Assembly (NCBI GenBank): GCA_018884025.1
Contig: JAHLFB010000168.1
Location: 1 to 35,986 of the forward strand
From: Candidatus Phocaeicola faecipullorum
GTDB taxonomy: Bacteria; Bacteroidota; Bacteroidia; Bacteroidales; Bacteroidaceae
DNA: 35,986 nucleotides
Direction of reading: 5' to 3'
Part shown: positions 25,499-33,510 of the stretch, piece by piece
How the letters are laid out: the number at the start of each line of letters is the position of its first letter
Position numbering within the stretch: the first letter of the stretch is position 1
Made by a program: the position numbers and the translations under genes
Notes under the pieces: model-generated
What the model saw: the letters and a program-made list of their open reading frames with translations, nothing else
Told to the model about the DNA's origin: nothing
Databases searched by the model: none

Positions 25499-26512
25499 AT
25501 GAAAGATATAATAGAAATGAATGAAAAGATAGGTATGGTTAACTATAAGATGATTTGGAACTTTTTCGAAGGAAAATGTAGCGATGAGGAAAAGAAGACA
25601 GTACTTGCGTGGGTAAATGAATCCAAGCAGAATATGGAGCAATTCTTAAAGTTGGAGGAAATTTATTTTCTAGGTAGGCATAATATTTCCGATGAAAAAT
25701 GTGATAGGGCAAAACAAAAATTTCTGCAAAGGATAGAAAACCAGGAGAAAGGACGTAAGTTAAAATCAATAAGGCTATATAGTATAATGAGATATGCTGC
25801 AGTTTTTGTAGGTGTATTGGTGCTATCTATATTCGCTTATTTGCATTTTAGTAATGAAAATAATAGTATGATAAGGTTTGCTACTGCTGAAGGAGAAACC
25901 AAACAGTTGGTATTGCCGGATGGTAGTAAGGTATGGTTGAACGAGAATACTTCTTTGGAGTATCCTGAGAATTTCGAAGATGATATAAGACTGTTGAGTC
26001 TGAATGGAGAAGCCTATTTTGAGGTTACTTCTAATAAACATAAGCCTTTTGTTGTGAAGGGTTCTACTATGCAGATTGAAGTGCTTGGTACCAAATTCAA
26101 TTTTAAGAGTAGCGACAAATGTAGAATAGCTGAGGCTTCACTGCTTGAAGGAGAAATCAAAGCGAGTGGAAATGCGAACGAGGGACTTATAACGTTGTCG
26201 CCAGGACAGAAAGTTGAGCTGAATGCTTATACAAGACAAATGAAGGTTTCTAATACAGATGCGGAAATAGACGCTATATGGCATAATGATTTTGTTCAAC
26301 TGAAAAATGCAAATATTTATGACATAGCCTTGATGCTGGAAAGAATTTACAATGTAAATATTGTGTTATCTCCGGAAATAAACAAAGGAAATACGTACTC
26401 TGGAGTATTGCAGAAGAAAAAGAATATAGACGAAGTTTTGGACATACTAAGTCATACAATTCATTTTAATTACGTAATAAACAAACGAAATATATTTATA
26501 TCGGTAGAATAA
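25499..26512 (+). CDS. FecR-family anti-sigma factor
   Basis: Inner-membrane regulator that normally holds an ECF sigma factor until a signal arrives from the STN domain of a TonB-dependent receptor. An N-terminal cytoplasmic anti-sigma region (about residues 15-90) is followed by one transmembrane helix (about 97-117, AAVFVGVLVLSIFAYLHF), a FecR domain (about 122-225; LPDGSKVWLNENTSL, GEAYFEVTSNKHKPFVV, EVLGTKFNF) and a C-terminal DUF4974-type domain (about 265-337; FVQLKNANIYDIALMLERIY). The length of 337 aa is normal. It starts one base after the GH92 stop, and further ATGs at 25517 and 25535 could also serve. No ECF sigma gene is in the window. The likely signalling partner here is the STN-bearing SusC at 79. 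Confidence 0.92.
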   Translation: MKDIIEMNEKIGMVNYKMIWNFFEGKCSDEEKKTVLAWVNESKQNMEQFLKLEEIYFLGRHNISDEKCDRAKQKFLQRIENQEKGRKLKSIRLYSIMRYAAVFVGVLVLSIFAYLHFSNENNSMIRFATAEGETKQLVLPDGSKVWLNENTSLEYPENFEDDIRLLSLNGEAYFEVTSNKHKPFVVKGSTMQIEVLGTKFNFKSSDKCRIAEASLLEGEIKASGNANEGLITLSPGQKVELNAYTRQMKVSNTDAEIDAIWHNDFVQLKNANIYDIALMLERIYNVNIVLSPEINKGNTYSGVLQKKKNIDEVLDILSHTIHFNYVINKRNIFISVE

Positions 26513-26527
26513 TAACCTTAAATAATT

Positions 26528-28810
26528 ATGACAATGAATAAATTTTTATTCATGCCTTTATTGGCATTTGTATTGTGTACGTGTAATACTACGAAAATCA
26601 CAGAAACAGATTATGCTAGTATGGTTAATCCGTTTATAGGAACAGGTGGACATGGACACACTTTCCCCGGACCTGTTGTTCCGAACGGAATGATACAGCC
26701 GAGCCCAGATACAAGAATCGACGGATGGGATGCTTGTTCGGGATATTATTATGAGGATTCTTCTATTAATGGATTTTCACATACCCATGTAAGTGGAACC
26801 GGATGTGCGGATTATGGTGATATCCTAATAATGCCTACAGTAGGAGAACAGGTTTATAAAAATCAGGACTTTTCCAGCCAGTCATTGCCATATGCATCAT
26901 CTTTCTCACATGAAAATGAAGTTGCTGTTCCTGGATATTATTCTGTAATTCTGGATAGATATTCAGTAAAAGCTGAATTGTCTGCAACAAAGAGGGCTGC
27001 TATTCATAGATATACATTCCCGGAAAGTACGGAATCCGGATTTATTGTTGATATGGATTATTCTATACAGCGCCAGGATAATCTGGATATGCATATTGAT
27101 GTATTGAGTGACACTGAATTATGTGGTTATAAGCTGACTAAATATTGGGCTTTTGACCAAAGAATATGTTTCTATGCAAAATTCTCAAAGCCTTTCTCAT
27201 ATGAGATTTATACAGATACGCTAACTGACAGCAAAGGGAAACAGCAGGCTTTGTATAAGGCATTGCTTAAATTTGATACAAAAAAGGATGAGCAGGTTTT
27301 TGTCAAAGTCGGTATATCGGCAGTAGATGTAGATGGAGCTAAAAAGAATGTTGAGGCAGAAATTCCAGAATGGGATTTTGATAAAGTTAAGACTGATGCT
27401 TATCAGGCGTGGAATAATTATCTGTCTAAGATAAATATCAAGACTGATAATGCTGATGATAAAGCTATTTTCTATACAGCATTATATCATACAGCAATAA
27501 GTCCTAATCTCTTTACTGACGTTGATGGACGTTATTTAGGTATGGACTTACAGATACACCAGGGAGATCCTGAAAAACCGGTATATACAATATTCTCATT
27601 ATGGGATACTTTCAGAGCACTACATCCGTTGCTGTCTATTATTGACCCGGATTTGAATAATGATTTTATTGCTTCATTGTTGCTTAAGCATAAGGAAGGT
27701 GGAATTTTTCCTATGTGGGATTTGGCTTCTAATTATACTGGTACAATGATTGGTTATCATGCTGTGTCATTGATAGCAGATGCTTATACAAAAGGTTATG
27801 CCAAATTTGATATTAAAGAAGCATACGAGGCTTGTTTACGTGCAGCAGAATATGACACTACCGGTATAAAATGTCCGGATTTGGTTCTGCCTTGCCTTAT
27901 GCCTAATGCAAAATATTATAAGAATACTTTAGGATATGTTCCTTGTGATAAAGACCATGAGTCAGTGGCTAAAGCTTTGGAGTATGCATATAATGATTAT
28001 TGTATTTCTGTTATGGCAGAAGCAAATTATGATTTTAAAAATGCAGAGAAATATAAGGAGTATTCTAAGGCATATCAGATATATTTTGACAAGTCAACAG
28101 GATTCATGCGCGGATTGGATTCTAAAGGTAAGTGGCGTACACCTTTCAGCCCAAGGGCTTCTAACCATAGAAATGATGATTATTGTGAAGGAACTGCATG
28201 GCAGTGGACCTGGTTTGTTCCGCATGATGTAAAAGGATTGATTGAACTTATGGGAGGTAAGACTAAATTTACCGAAAAACTGGATTCATTGTTTACAGCA
28301 GATTCTTCTTTGGAAGGAGAGTTGGTTTCTGCTGATATCACAGGACTTATAGGACAATATGCTCATGGAAATGAGCCGAGTCATCATATAATTCATTTGT
28401 ATAACTATGCTGACCAACCATGGAAAACTCAGGAGTTGGTTGATAGTGTTTTCCGCAGTCAGTATCACAATGCGCCGGACGGGCTTTCAGGAAATGAGGA
28501 TTGCGGACAGATGTCTGCATGGTATATCATGAACTCTATTGGTTTCTATCAGGTATGTCCAGGAAAACCGGTATATTCTATCGGACGTCCGTTGTTTGAT
28601 GAGGTTATCATTAACCTGCCTGGAAATAAAAAGTTTACCGTTAAAACTATAAATAATAGAAAAGAAAACAGATATATAGAGAAAGCAGTGTTGAATGGAG
28701 TTATACTTGAAAAGCCGTTTATCAATCATAAGGATATTATGAATGGAGGAATCATAGAATTTACGATGACTGATAAGCCTACACAATGGGGATATATTGC
28801 TGAAAATTAA
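26528..28810 (+). CDS. GH92 exo-alpha-mannosidase lipoprotein, copy 2
   Basis: A 760-aa GH92. Lipobox LCTC (Cys19), followed by NTTKIT without early acidic residues, which may mean inward-facing attachment. Motifs: VNPFIGTGGHGHTFPG, QPSPDTRIDGWD, SHTHVSGTGCADYGD, CEGTAWQWTWFVPHD with likely acid Glu554, YAHGNEPSHHIIHLYNY, and GNEDCGQMSAWYIM. Closest in style to copy 1 but with a normal EGxxW acid motif. It lies 15 bases after FecR and 27 before copy 3. ATGs at 26528 and 26534 are both possible starts. The linkage preference is unknown. Confidence 0.93.
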   Translation: MTMNKFLFMPLLAFVLCTCNTTKITETDYASMVNPFIGTGGHGHTFPGPVVPNGMIQPSPDTRIDGWDACSGYYYEDSSINGFSHTHVSGTGCADYGDILIMPTVGEQVYKNQDFSSQSLPYASSFSHENEVAVPGYYSVILDRYSVKAELSATKRAAIHRYTFPESTESGFIVDMDYSIQRQDNLDMHIDVLSDTELCGYKLTKYWAFDQRICFYAKFSKPFSYEIYTDTLTDSKGKQQALYKALLKFDTKKDEQVFVKVGISAVDVDGAKKNVEAEIPEWDFDKVKTDAYQAWNNYLSKINIKTDNADDKAIFYTALYHTAISPNLFTDVDGRYLGMDLQIHQGDPEKPVYTIFSLWDTFRALHPLLSIIDPDLNNDFIASLLLKHKEGGIFPMWDLASNYTGTMIGYHAVSLIADAYTKGYAKFDIKEAYEACLRAAEYDTTGIKCPDLVLPCLMPNAKYYKNTLGYVPCDKDHESVAKALEYAYNDYCISVMAEANYDFKNAEKYKEYSKAYQIYFDKSTGFMRGLDSKGKWRTPFSPRASNHRNDDYCEGTAWQWTWFVPHDVKGLIELMGGKTKFTEKLDSLFTADSSLEGELVSADITGLIGQYAHGNEPSHHIIHLYNYADQPWKTQELVDSVFRSQYHNAPDGLSGNEDCGQMSAWYIMNSIGFYQVCPGKPVYSIGRPLFDEVIINLPGNKKFTVKTINNRKENRYIEKAVLNGVILEKPFINHKDIMNGGIIEFTMTDKPTQWGYIAEN

Positions 28811-28837
28811 TTTTTAACCTATAAAAAAAGACTGACC

Positions 28838-31126
28838 ATGAGAAAACTTTTGTTACCTATATTTATGTTATGGGTTGCGCTAACTGTATATGCAAATGAT
28901 TACGCTGATTATGTGAATCCGTTAGTGGGTACACAGTCGGCATTTGAGTTGTCAACCGGGAATACATATCCGGCTATAGCAAGACCTTGGGGTATGAACT
29001 TCTGGACTCCACAGACCGGCAAGATGGGCGATGGATGGCAATATACTTATAATGCCTATAAAATAAGAGGATTTAAACAGACGCATCAGCCAAGTCCTTG
29101 GATAAATGATTACGGACAGTTCTCTATAATGCCGGTCGTAGGTAAACCGGAATTTGATGAGGAAAAACGTGCAAGCTGGTTCTCTCATAAGGGTGAAGTG
29201 GCTAAAGCATACTACTATAAGGTATATTTGGCTGAACATGATGTTGTAACAGAACTTACACCAACGGAAAGAGCCGCAATGTTCAGATTTACTTTTCCGG
29301 AGAATGAAAACTCATATGTGGTAATCGACGCATTCCATAAAGGAAATTTTGAGGAAAGTCCTTATATTAAAGTTGATGTTGAGAAAAACAGGATTTTAGG
29401 TTATACCACAAGAAACAGTGGAGGAGTTCCTGCGAACTTTAAAAACTATTTTATCATAGAATTTGATAAGCCTTTCTCTTATACAGCTACAGTGGCTGAT
29501 GGAAAATTGGATAAGAATGCCAATGAACAGCATGCAGATCATGTTCATGCTATAATAGGTTTCAGTACAAAGAAGGGAGAGAAGGTACATGCACGTGTAG
29601 CTTCATCTTTCATCAGTTATGAACAGGCTGAGATTAATCTTAAAGAATTGGGTAATGACAGCTTTGACAATCTTGTTGCAAAAGGTAAAGATGCTTGGAA
29701 TGAGGTGTTAGGTAAGATGGAGGTAGAAGGTGGAAATCTGGATCAGTATAGAACTTTCTATTCATGCTTGTACCGTTCTTTGCTTTTCCCAAGAAAGTTT
29801 TATGAAATAGATAAAGACGGACAGGTTGTTCACTATAGTCCTTACAACGGTAAAGTCTTGTCTGGATATATGTACACAGATACAGGCTTCTGGGATACTT
29901 TCAGATGTCTGTTCCCATTGCTTAACATGATGTATCCGTCAGTAAACAAAGAAATTCAGGAAGGTTTGATTAATACTTATAAAGAAAGTGGCTTCTTTCC
30001 GGAATGGGCTAGTCCTGGTCACAGAGGCTGTATGATAGGTAACAATTCGGCTTCTGTACTGGTAGATGCCTATATGAAGGGAGTAAAGGTTGAAGATTTG
30101 GAAACTCTCTATAAGGGGCTTATTCATGGAGCTAACAATGTTCATCCTGAAATATCTTCTACAGGACGTTTGGGATATGAATATTACAACAAACTCGGAT
30201 ATGTCCCTTACGATGTAAAGATAAATGAAAATGCAGCACGTACATTGGAGTATGCCTATAATGACTGGTGCATTTACAAATTGGCGAAAGAACTTAAGCG
30301 TCCTAAAAAGGAGGTGAATCTTTATGCCAAACGTGCAATGAATTACAAGAACCTTTTCGACAAGGAATCTTGCCTGATGAGGGGACGCAAAGAGAACGGT
30401 GAATTCATGAAACCTTTCTCTCCTCTTAAGTGGGGAGATGCCTTTACAGAAGGTAACAGCTGGCATTATTCATGGTCTGTATTCCATGACCCACAAGGAC
30501 TGATTGATTTGATGGGAGGTAAGGAACAGTTTGTTGTTATGCTTGATTCCGTATTCTCTGTTCCGCCAGTGTTTGATGAAAGCTATTATGGTCAGGTGAT
30601 ACACGAAATCCGCGAGATGACTGTGATGAACATGGGTAACTATGCACATGGCAATCAGCCTATACAGCATATGATATATCTGTATAATTATGCCGGACAA
30701 CCATGGAAGGCACAGTATTGGTTAAGAGAGGTGATGAACAGAATGTATTCTGCTACTCCTGACGGCTATTGTGGAGATGAAGATAACGGACAGACTTCTG
30801 CATGGTATGTGTTTACTGCATTAGGCTTCTATCCGGTATGTCCGGGAACAGATGAGTATGTATTGGGAGCTCCACTGTTTAAAAAGGCTGTATTGCATCT
30901 TGAAAATGGAAAAGAAGTTGTTATCAACGCAGACGGAAATAATGATGCGAACAGATATATCAGCAGTATGAAGTTTAATGGTACAGACTATTCTAAGAAT
31001 TATATTAACCATTCAGAATTGATGAAAGGCTGTACTATAGATATACAGATGGATAGTAAACCTAATATAAAACGTGGTATAGAATTGTCGGATGCTCCAT
31101 ATTCATTCTCTAACGAAAAGAAGTGA
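28838..31126 (+). CDS. GH92 exo-alpha-mannosidase, copy 3, predicted periplasmic
   Basis: A 762-aa GH92 with an ordinary signal peptide (residues 1-20, cleavage near VYA|ND) and no lipobox, so probably soluble in the periplasm. Motifs: YVNPLVGTQSAFELSTGNTY, RPWGMNFWTPQTG, THQPSPWINDYGQFS, TEGNSWHYSWSVFHD with likely acid Glu538, YAHGNQPIQHMIYLYNY, and GDEDNGQTSAWYVF. The mannose-site region differs from copies 1 and 2 (NQPIQH in place of NEPSHH; QPSPWIN in place of the SGTG loop), which marks a separate GH92 subgroup and probably another linkage. It is followed 5 bases later by the preferred MFS start codon. Confidence 0.92.
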   Translation: MRKLLLPIFMLWVALTVYANDYADYVNPLVGTQSAFELSTGNTYPAIARPWGMNFWTPQTGKMGDGWQYTYNAYKIRGFKQTHQPSPWINDYGQFSIMPVVGKPEFDEEKRASWFSHKGEVAKAYYYKVYLAEHDVVTELTPTERAAMFRFTFPENENSYVVIDAFHKGNFEESPYIKVDVEKNRILGYTTRNSGGVPANFKNYFIIEFDKPFSYTATVADGKLDKNANEQHADHVHAIIGFSTKKGEKVHARVASSFISYEQAEINLKELGNDSFDNLVAKGKDAWNEVLGKMEVEGGNLDQYRTFYSCLYRSLLFPRKFYEIDKDGQVVHYSPYNGKVLSGYMYTDTGFWDTFRCLFPLLNMMYPSVNKEIQEGLINTYKESGFFPEWASPGHRGCMIGNNSASVLVDAYMKGVKVEDLETLYKGLIHGANNVHPEISSTGRLGYEYYNKLGYVPYDVKINENAARTLEYAYNDWCIYKLAKELKRPKKEVNLYAKRAMNYKNLFDKESCLMRGRKENGEFMKPFSPLKWGDAFTEGNSWHYSWSVFHDPQGLIDLMGGKEQFVVMLDSVFSVPPVFDESYYGQVIHEIREMTVMNMGNYAHGNQPIQHMIYLYNYAGQPWKAQYWLREVMNRMYSATPDGYCGDEDNGQTSAWYVFTALGFYPVCPGTDEYVLGAPLFKKAVLHLENGKEVVINADGNNDANRYISSMKFNGTDYSKNYINHSELMKGCTIDIQMDSKPNIKRGIELSDAPYSFSNEKK

Positions 31127-31131
31127 TAATT

Positions 31132-32478
31132 ATGAATAATGGAAATACTAACCGAAAGAGCCCTATAGTATGGGTGCCGTCAGCATATTTTGCCATGGGA
31201 CTACCTTTTGTAGTCCTTAATATGGTGACGGTGCTTATGTTCAAGGGATTGGAAGTCGATGATAAACTTATCACATTCTGGACATCATTGATTCTTCTTC
31301 CATGGACATTGAAACCGCTGTGGAGCCCATTTCTGGAATTATTTAAGACTAAGAAGTTCTTTGTCGTTGCTACACAGATGATAACCGGTATAGCCTTTGG
31401 ACTTGTAGCATTATCTTTGAATCTTAACAGTTTCTTTACTATCTCCATTGCATTGCTGGCAATAGTTGCATTTAGTGGTGCTACTCATGATATTGCGTGC
31501 GATGGAGTGTATATGAGTGAACTGACAAACTCCGAGCAGGCTAAATATATTGGATGGCAAGGAGCTTTTTATAATATCGCCAAGATTGTAGCTACAGGAG
31601 GGCTTGTTTATCTTGCAGGGTATTTTATTGAAACTTATTCTTCAGCCGGGACCTTACTTGAAGCAAACAAAAAATCGTGGATGACAATTATGCTGATATT
31701 GTCTGCTGTAATGATATTGTTAGCTTTATATCATATATTCGTACTTCCTTCATCGAATAGTGCAAAGACAGAAAGACAAAGAAGTGGAAAAGAAACTTTA
31801 TCAGAACTATATAATGTATTGTCTGATTTCTTCCGTAAATCCCATATCGTATATTATATCTGTTTTATTATATTGTACAGATTTGCTGAGGGGTTTGTGA
31901 TGAAGATTGTTCCTTTGTTTCTGAAAGCCGGTAGAGATGCAGGTGGATTGGGATTATCAGAAAAAGAAATAGGACTTTATTACGGTACTTATGGTGCTGC
32001 TGCATTTGTCTTAGGGTCATTGCTTGCAGGATATTATATATCTGCCAAAGGATTGAAGAATACTCTTTTTACTTTATGCTGTATATTTAATCTGCCGTTT
32101 GTGGTGTATGCCTTCTTGGCATTCTTCCAACCGGAGAATGGTTTGATTATATGTAGCGGAATAGTATTCGAATATTTTGGATATGGCTTCGGATTTGTAG
32201 GACTGACGCTGTTTATGATGCAGCAGGTAGCTCCCGGTAAACATCAGATGGCACACTATGCTTTTGCTTCCGGTATTATGAACCTTGGTGTAATGATGCC
32301 GGGAATGATGAGTGGTTGGGTATGTGAGACATTGGGAGAATGGTTCAACAGGCCTGGAGGGTATGAGCCGTTCTTCATATTCGTTCTGATAGCTACGATA
32401 CCGGCATTTCTGATAACTTATTTTATACCGTTCAAGTATAATCAAGACGGTACACTTATAGAAGGACAGAGAGAATAA
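31132..32478 (+). CDS. AmpG-like MFS transporter, probable mannosyl-GlcNAc importer
   Basis: Inner-membrane carrier of the major facilitator superfamily. It is highly hydrophobic across about 12 segments and has AmpG/PAT-type features: WVPSAYFAMGLPF at the start, LLPWTLKPLWSPFLE, and ATHDIACDGVYMSEL in the fourth or fifth helix region. I chose ATG 31132 (MNNGNTNRK); an in-frame GTG at 31123 would overlap the GH92 stop codon and adds only three residues. About 448 aa. It lies directly upstream of GH130, the arrangement in Bacteroides loci where Man-beta-1,4-GlcNAc is imported and then phosphorolysed. The substrate is inferred from that context, not visible in the sequence. Confidence 0.9.
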   Translation: MNNGNTNRKSPIVWVPSAYFAMGLPFVVLNMVTVLMFKGLEVDDKLITFWTSLILLPWTLKPLWSPFLELFKTKKFFVVATQMITGIAFGLVALSLNLNSFFTISIALLAIVAFSGATHDIACDGVYMSELTNSEQAKYIGWQGAFYNIAKIVATGGLVYLAGYFIETYSSAGTLLEANKKSWMTIMLILSAVMILLALYHIFVLPSSNSAKTERQRSGKETLSELYNVLSDFFRKSHIVYYICFIILYRFAEGFVMKIVPLFLKAGRDAGGLGLSEKEIGLYYGTYGAAAFVLGSLLAGYYISAKGLKNTLFTLCCIFNLPFVVYAFLAFFQPENGLIICSGIVFEYFGYGFGFVGLTLFMMQQVAPGKHQMAHYAFASGIMNLGVMMPGMMSGWVCETLGEWFNRPGGYEPFFIFVLIATIPAFLITYFIPFKYNQDGTLIEGQRE

Positions 32479-32511
32479 TTTTTTATTATATAACATTTAA
32501 ATCTAATAAAT

Positions 32512-33483
32512 ATGTCAGAGAAATTTAATATGCCATGGGAAGAACGCCCGGCTGGTTGCAACGATGTAATGTGGAGATATTCAAAGAATCCTGTTATCGG
32601 AAGATATCACATTCCAACTTCAAATAGTATATTCAATAGTGCAGTAGTCCCTTTCGGTGACGGTTTCGCAGGAGTTTTCCGTTGCGATAACAAAGCTGTG
32701 CAAATGAATATTTTTGCCGGTTTCAGTAAAGATGGAATCAATTGGGAAATAAACCATGAACCGATACAGTTTAAGGCAGGCAACACTGACATGATAGAGT
32801 CTGAGTATAAGTATGACCCTCGTGTTACATGGATTGAAGACCGTTACTGGATTACATGGTGTAACGGATATCACGGACCAACTATCGGAATAGCATATAC
32901 TTTCGATTTCAAGGAATTCTTCCAGTGCGAGAATGCTTTCCTTCCATTTAACAGAAATGGAGTACTGTTTCCACAGAAGATAAACGGTAAGTATGCAATG
33001 TTGAGCCGTCCGAGTGACAACGGGCATACTCCGTTCGGTGATATTTATATCAGCTATAGTCCTGATATGAAATATTGGGGAGAACACAGATGTGTAATGA
33101 AAGTAACTCCATTCCCTGAAAGTGCATGGCAGTGTACCAAGATAGGTGCCGGTTCTGTTCCTTTCCTTACAAATGAAGGATGGCTTATGTTCTATCATGG
33201 AGTAATTACTACATGTAACGGATTCAGATATTCGATGGGAGCTGTAATATTGGATAAAGACAATCCGGAGAAAGTATTGTATCGTACCCGTCCTTATCTT
33301 CTTGCTCCTGCTGCTCCTTATGAGCTTCAGGGAGATGTGCCAAACGTAGTATTTCCGTGTGCAGCTCTACAGGATGGAGAAAGAGTAGCTGTATATTACG
33401 GGGCTGCTGATACTGTCGTTGGTATGGCATTCGGTTATATATCAGAAATTATAGATTTCGTTAAAAACAATTCTATAGTATAA
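32512..33483 (+). CDS. GH130 beta-1,4-mannosyl-N-acetylglucosamine phosphorylase
   Basis: Cytoplasmic enzyme converting Man-beta-1,4-GlcNAc plus phosphate to alpha-mannose-1-phosphate and GlcNAc. The 323-aa protein has no signal peptide. The five-bladed GH130 pattern and the sequence are very close to the N-glycan-type subfamily (GH130_2; UhgbMP): [32 protein letters not shown], the proton-donor Asp102 in [56 protein letters not shown] and [12 protein letters not shown], with YYGAADT near the end. Asp102 corresponds to the catalytic Asp near position 104 in UhgbMP as I recall it. It is 33 bases after the MFS gene and 27 before the fourth GH92. This gene is the strongest indicator that the locus degrades N-glycans. 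Confidence 0.93.
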   Translation: MSEKFNMPWEERPAGCNDVMWRYSKNPVIGRYHIPTSNSIFNSAVVPFGDGFAGVFRCDNKAVQMNIFAGFSKDGINWEINHEPIQFKAGNTDMIESEYKYDPRVTWIEDRYWITWCNGYHGPTIGIAYTFDFKEFFQCENAFLPFNRNGVLFPQKINGKYAMLSRPSDNGHTPFGDIYISYSPDMKYWGEHRCVMKVTPFPESAWQCTKIGAGSVPFLTNEGWLMFYHGVITTCNGFRYSMGAVILDKDNPEKVLYRTRPYLLAPAAPYELQGDVPNVVFPCAALQDGERVAVYYGAADTVVGMAFGYISEIIDFVKNNSIV

Positions 33484-33510
33484 AATAGTATCATCGCTAC
33501 TACTAATATC

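Noticed and set aside
31123-31131. GTG start for the MFS transporter overlapping the GH92 stop codon.
   Set aside because: An ATG nine bases later has better placement just after the upstream stop and gives a normal N-terminus; the GTG adds only three residues.
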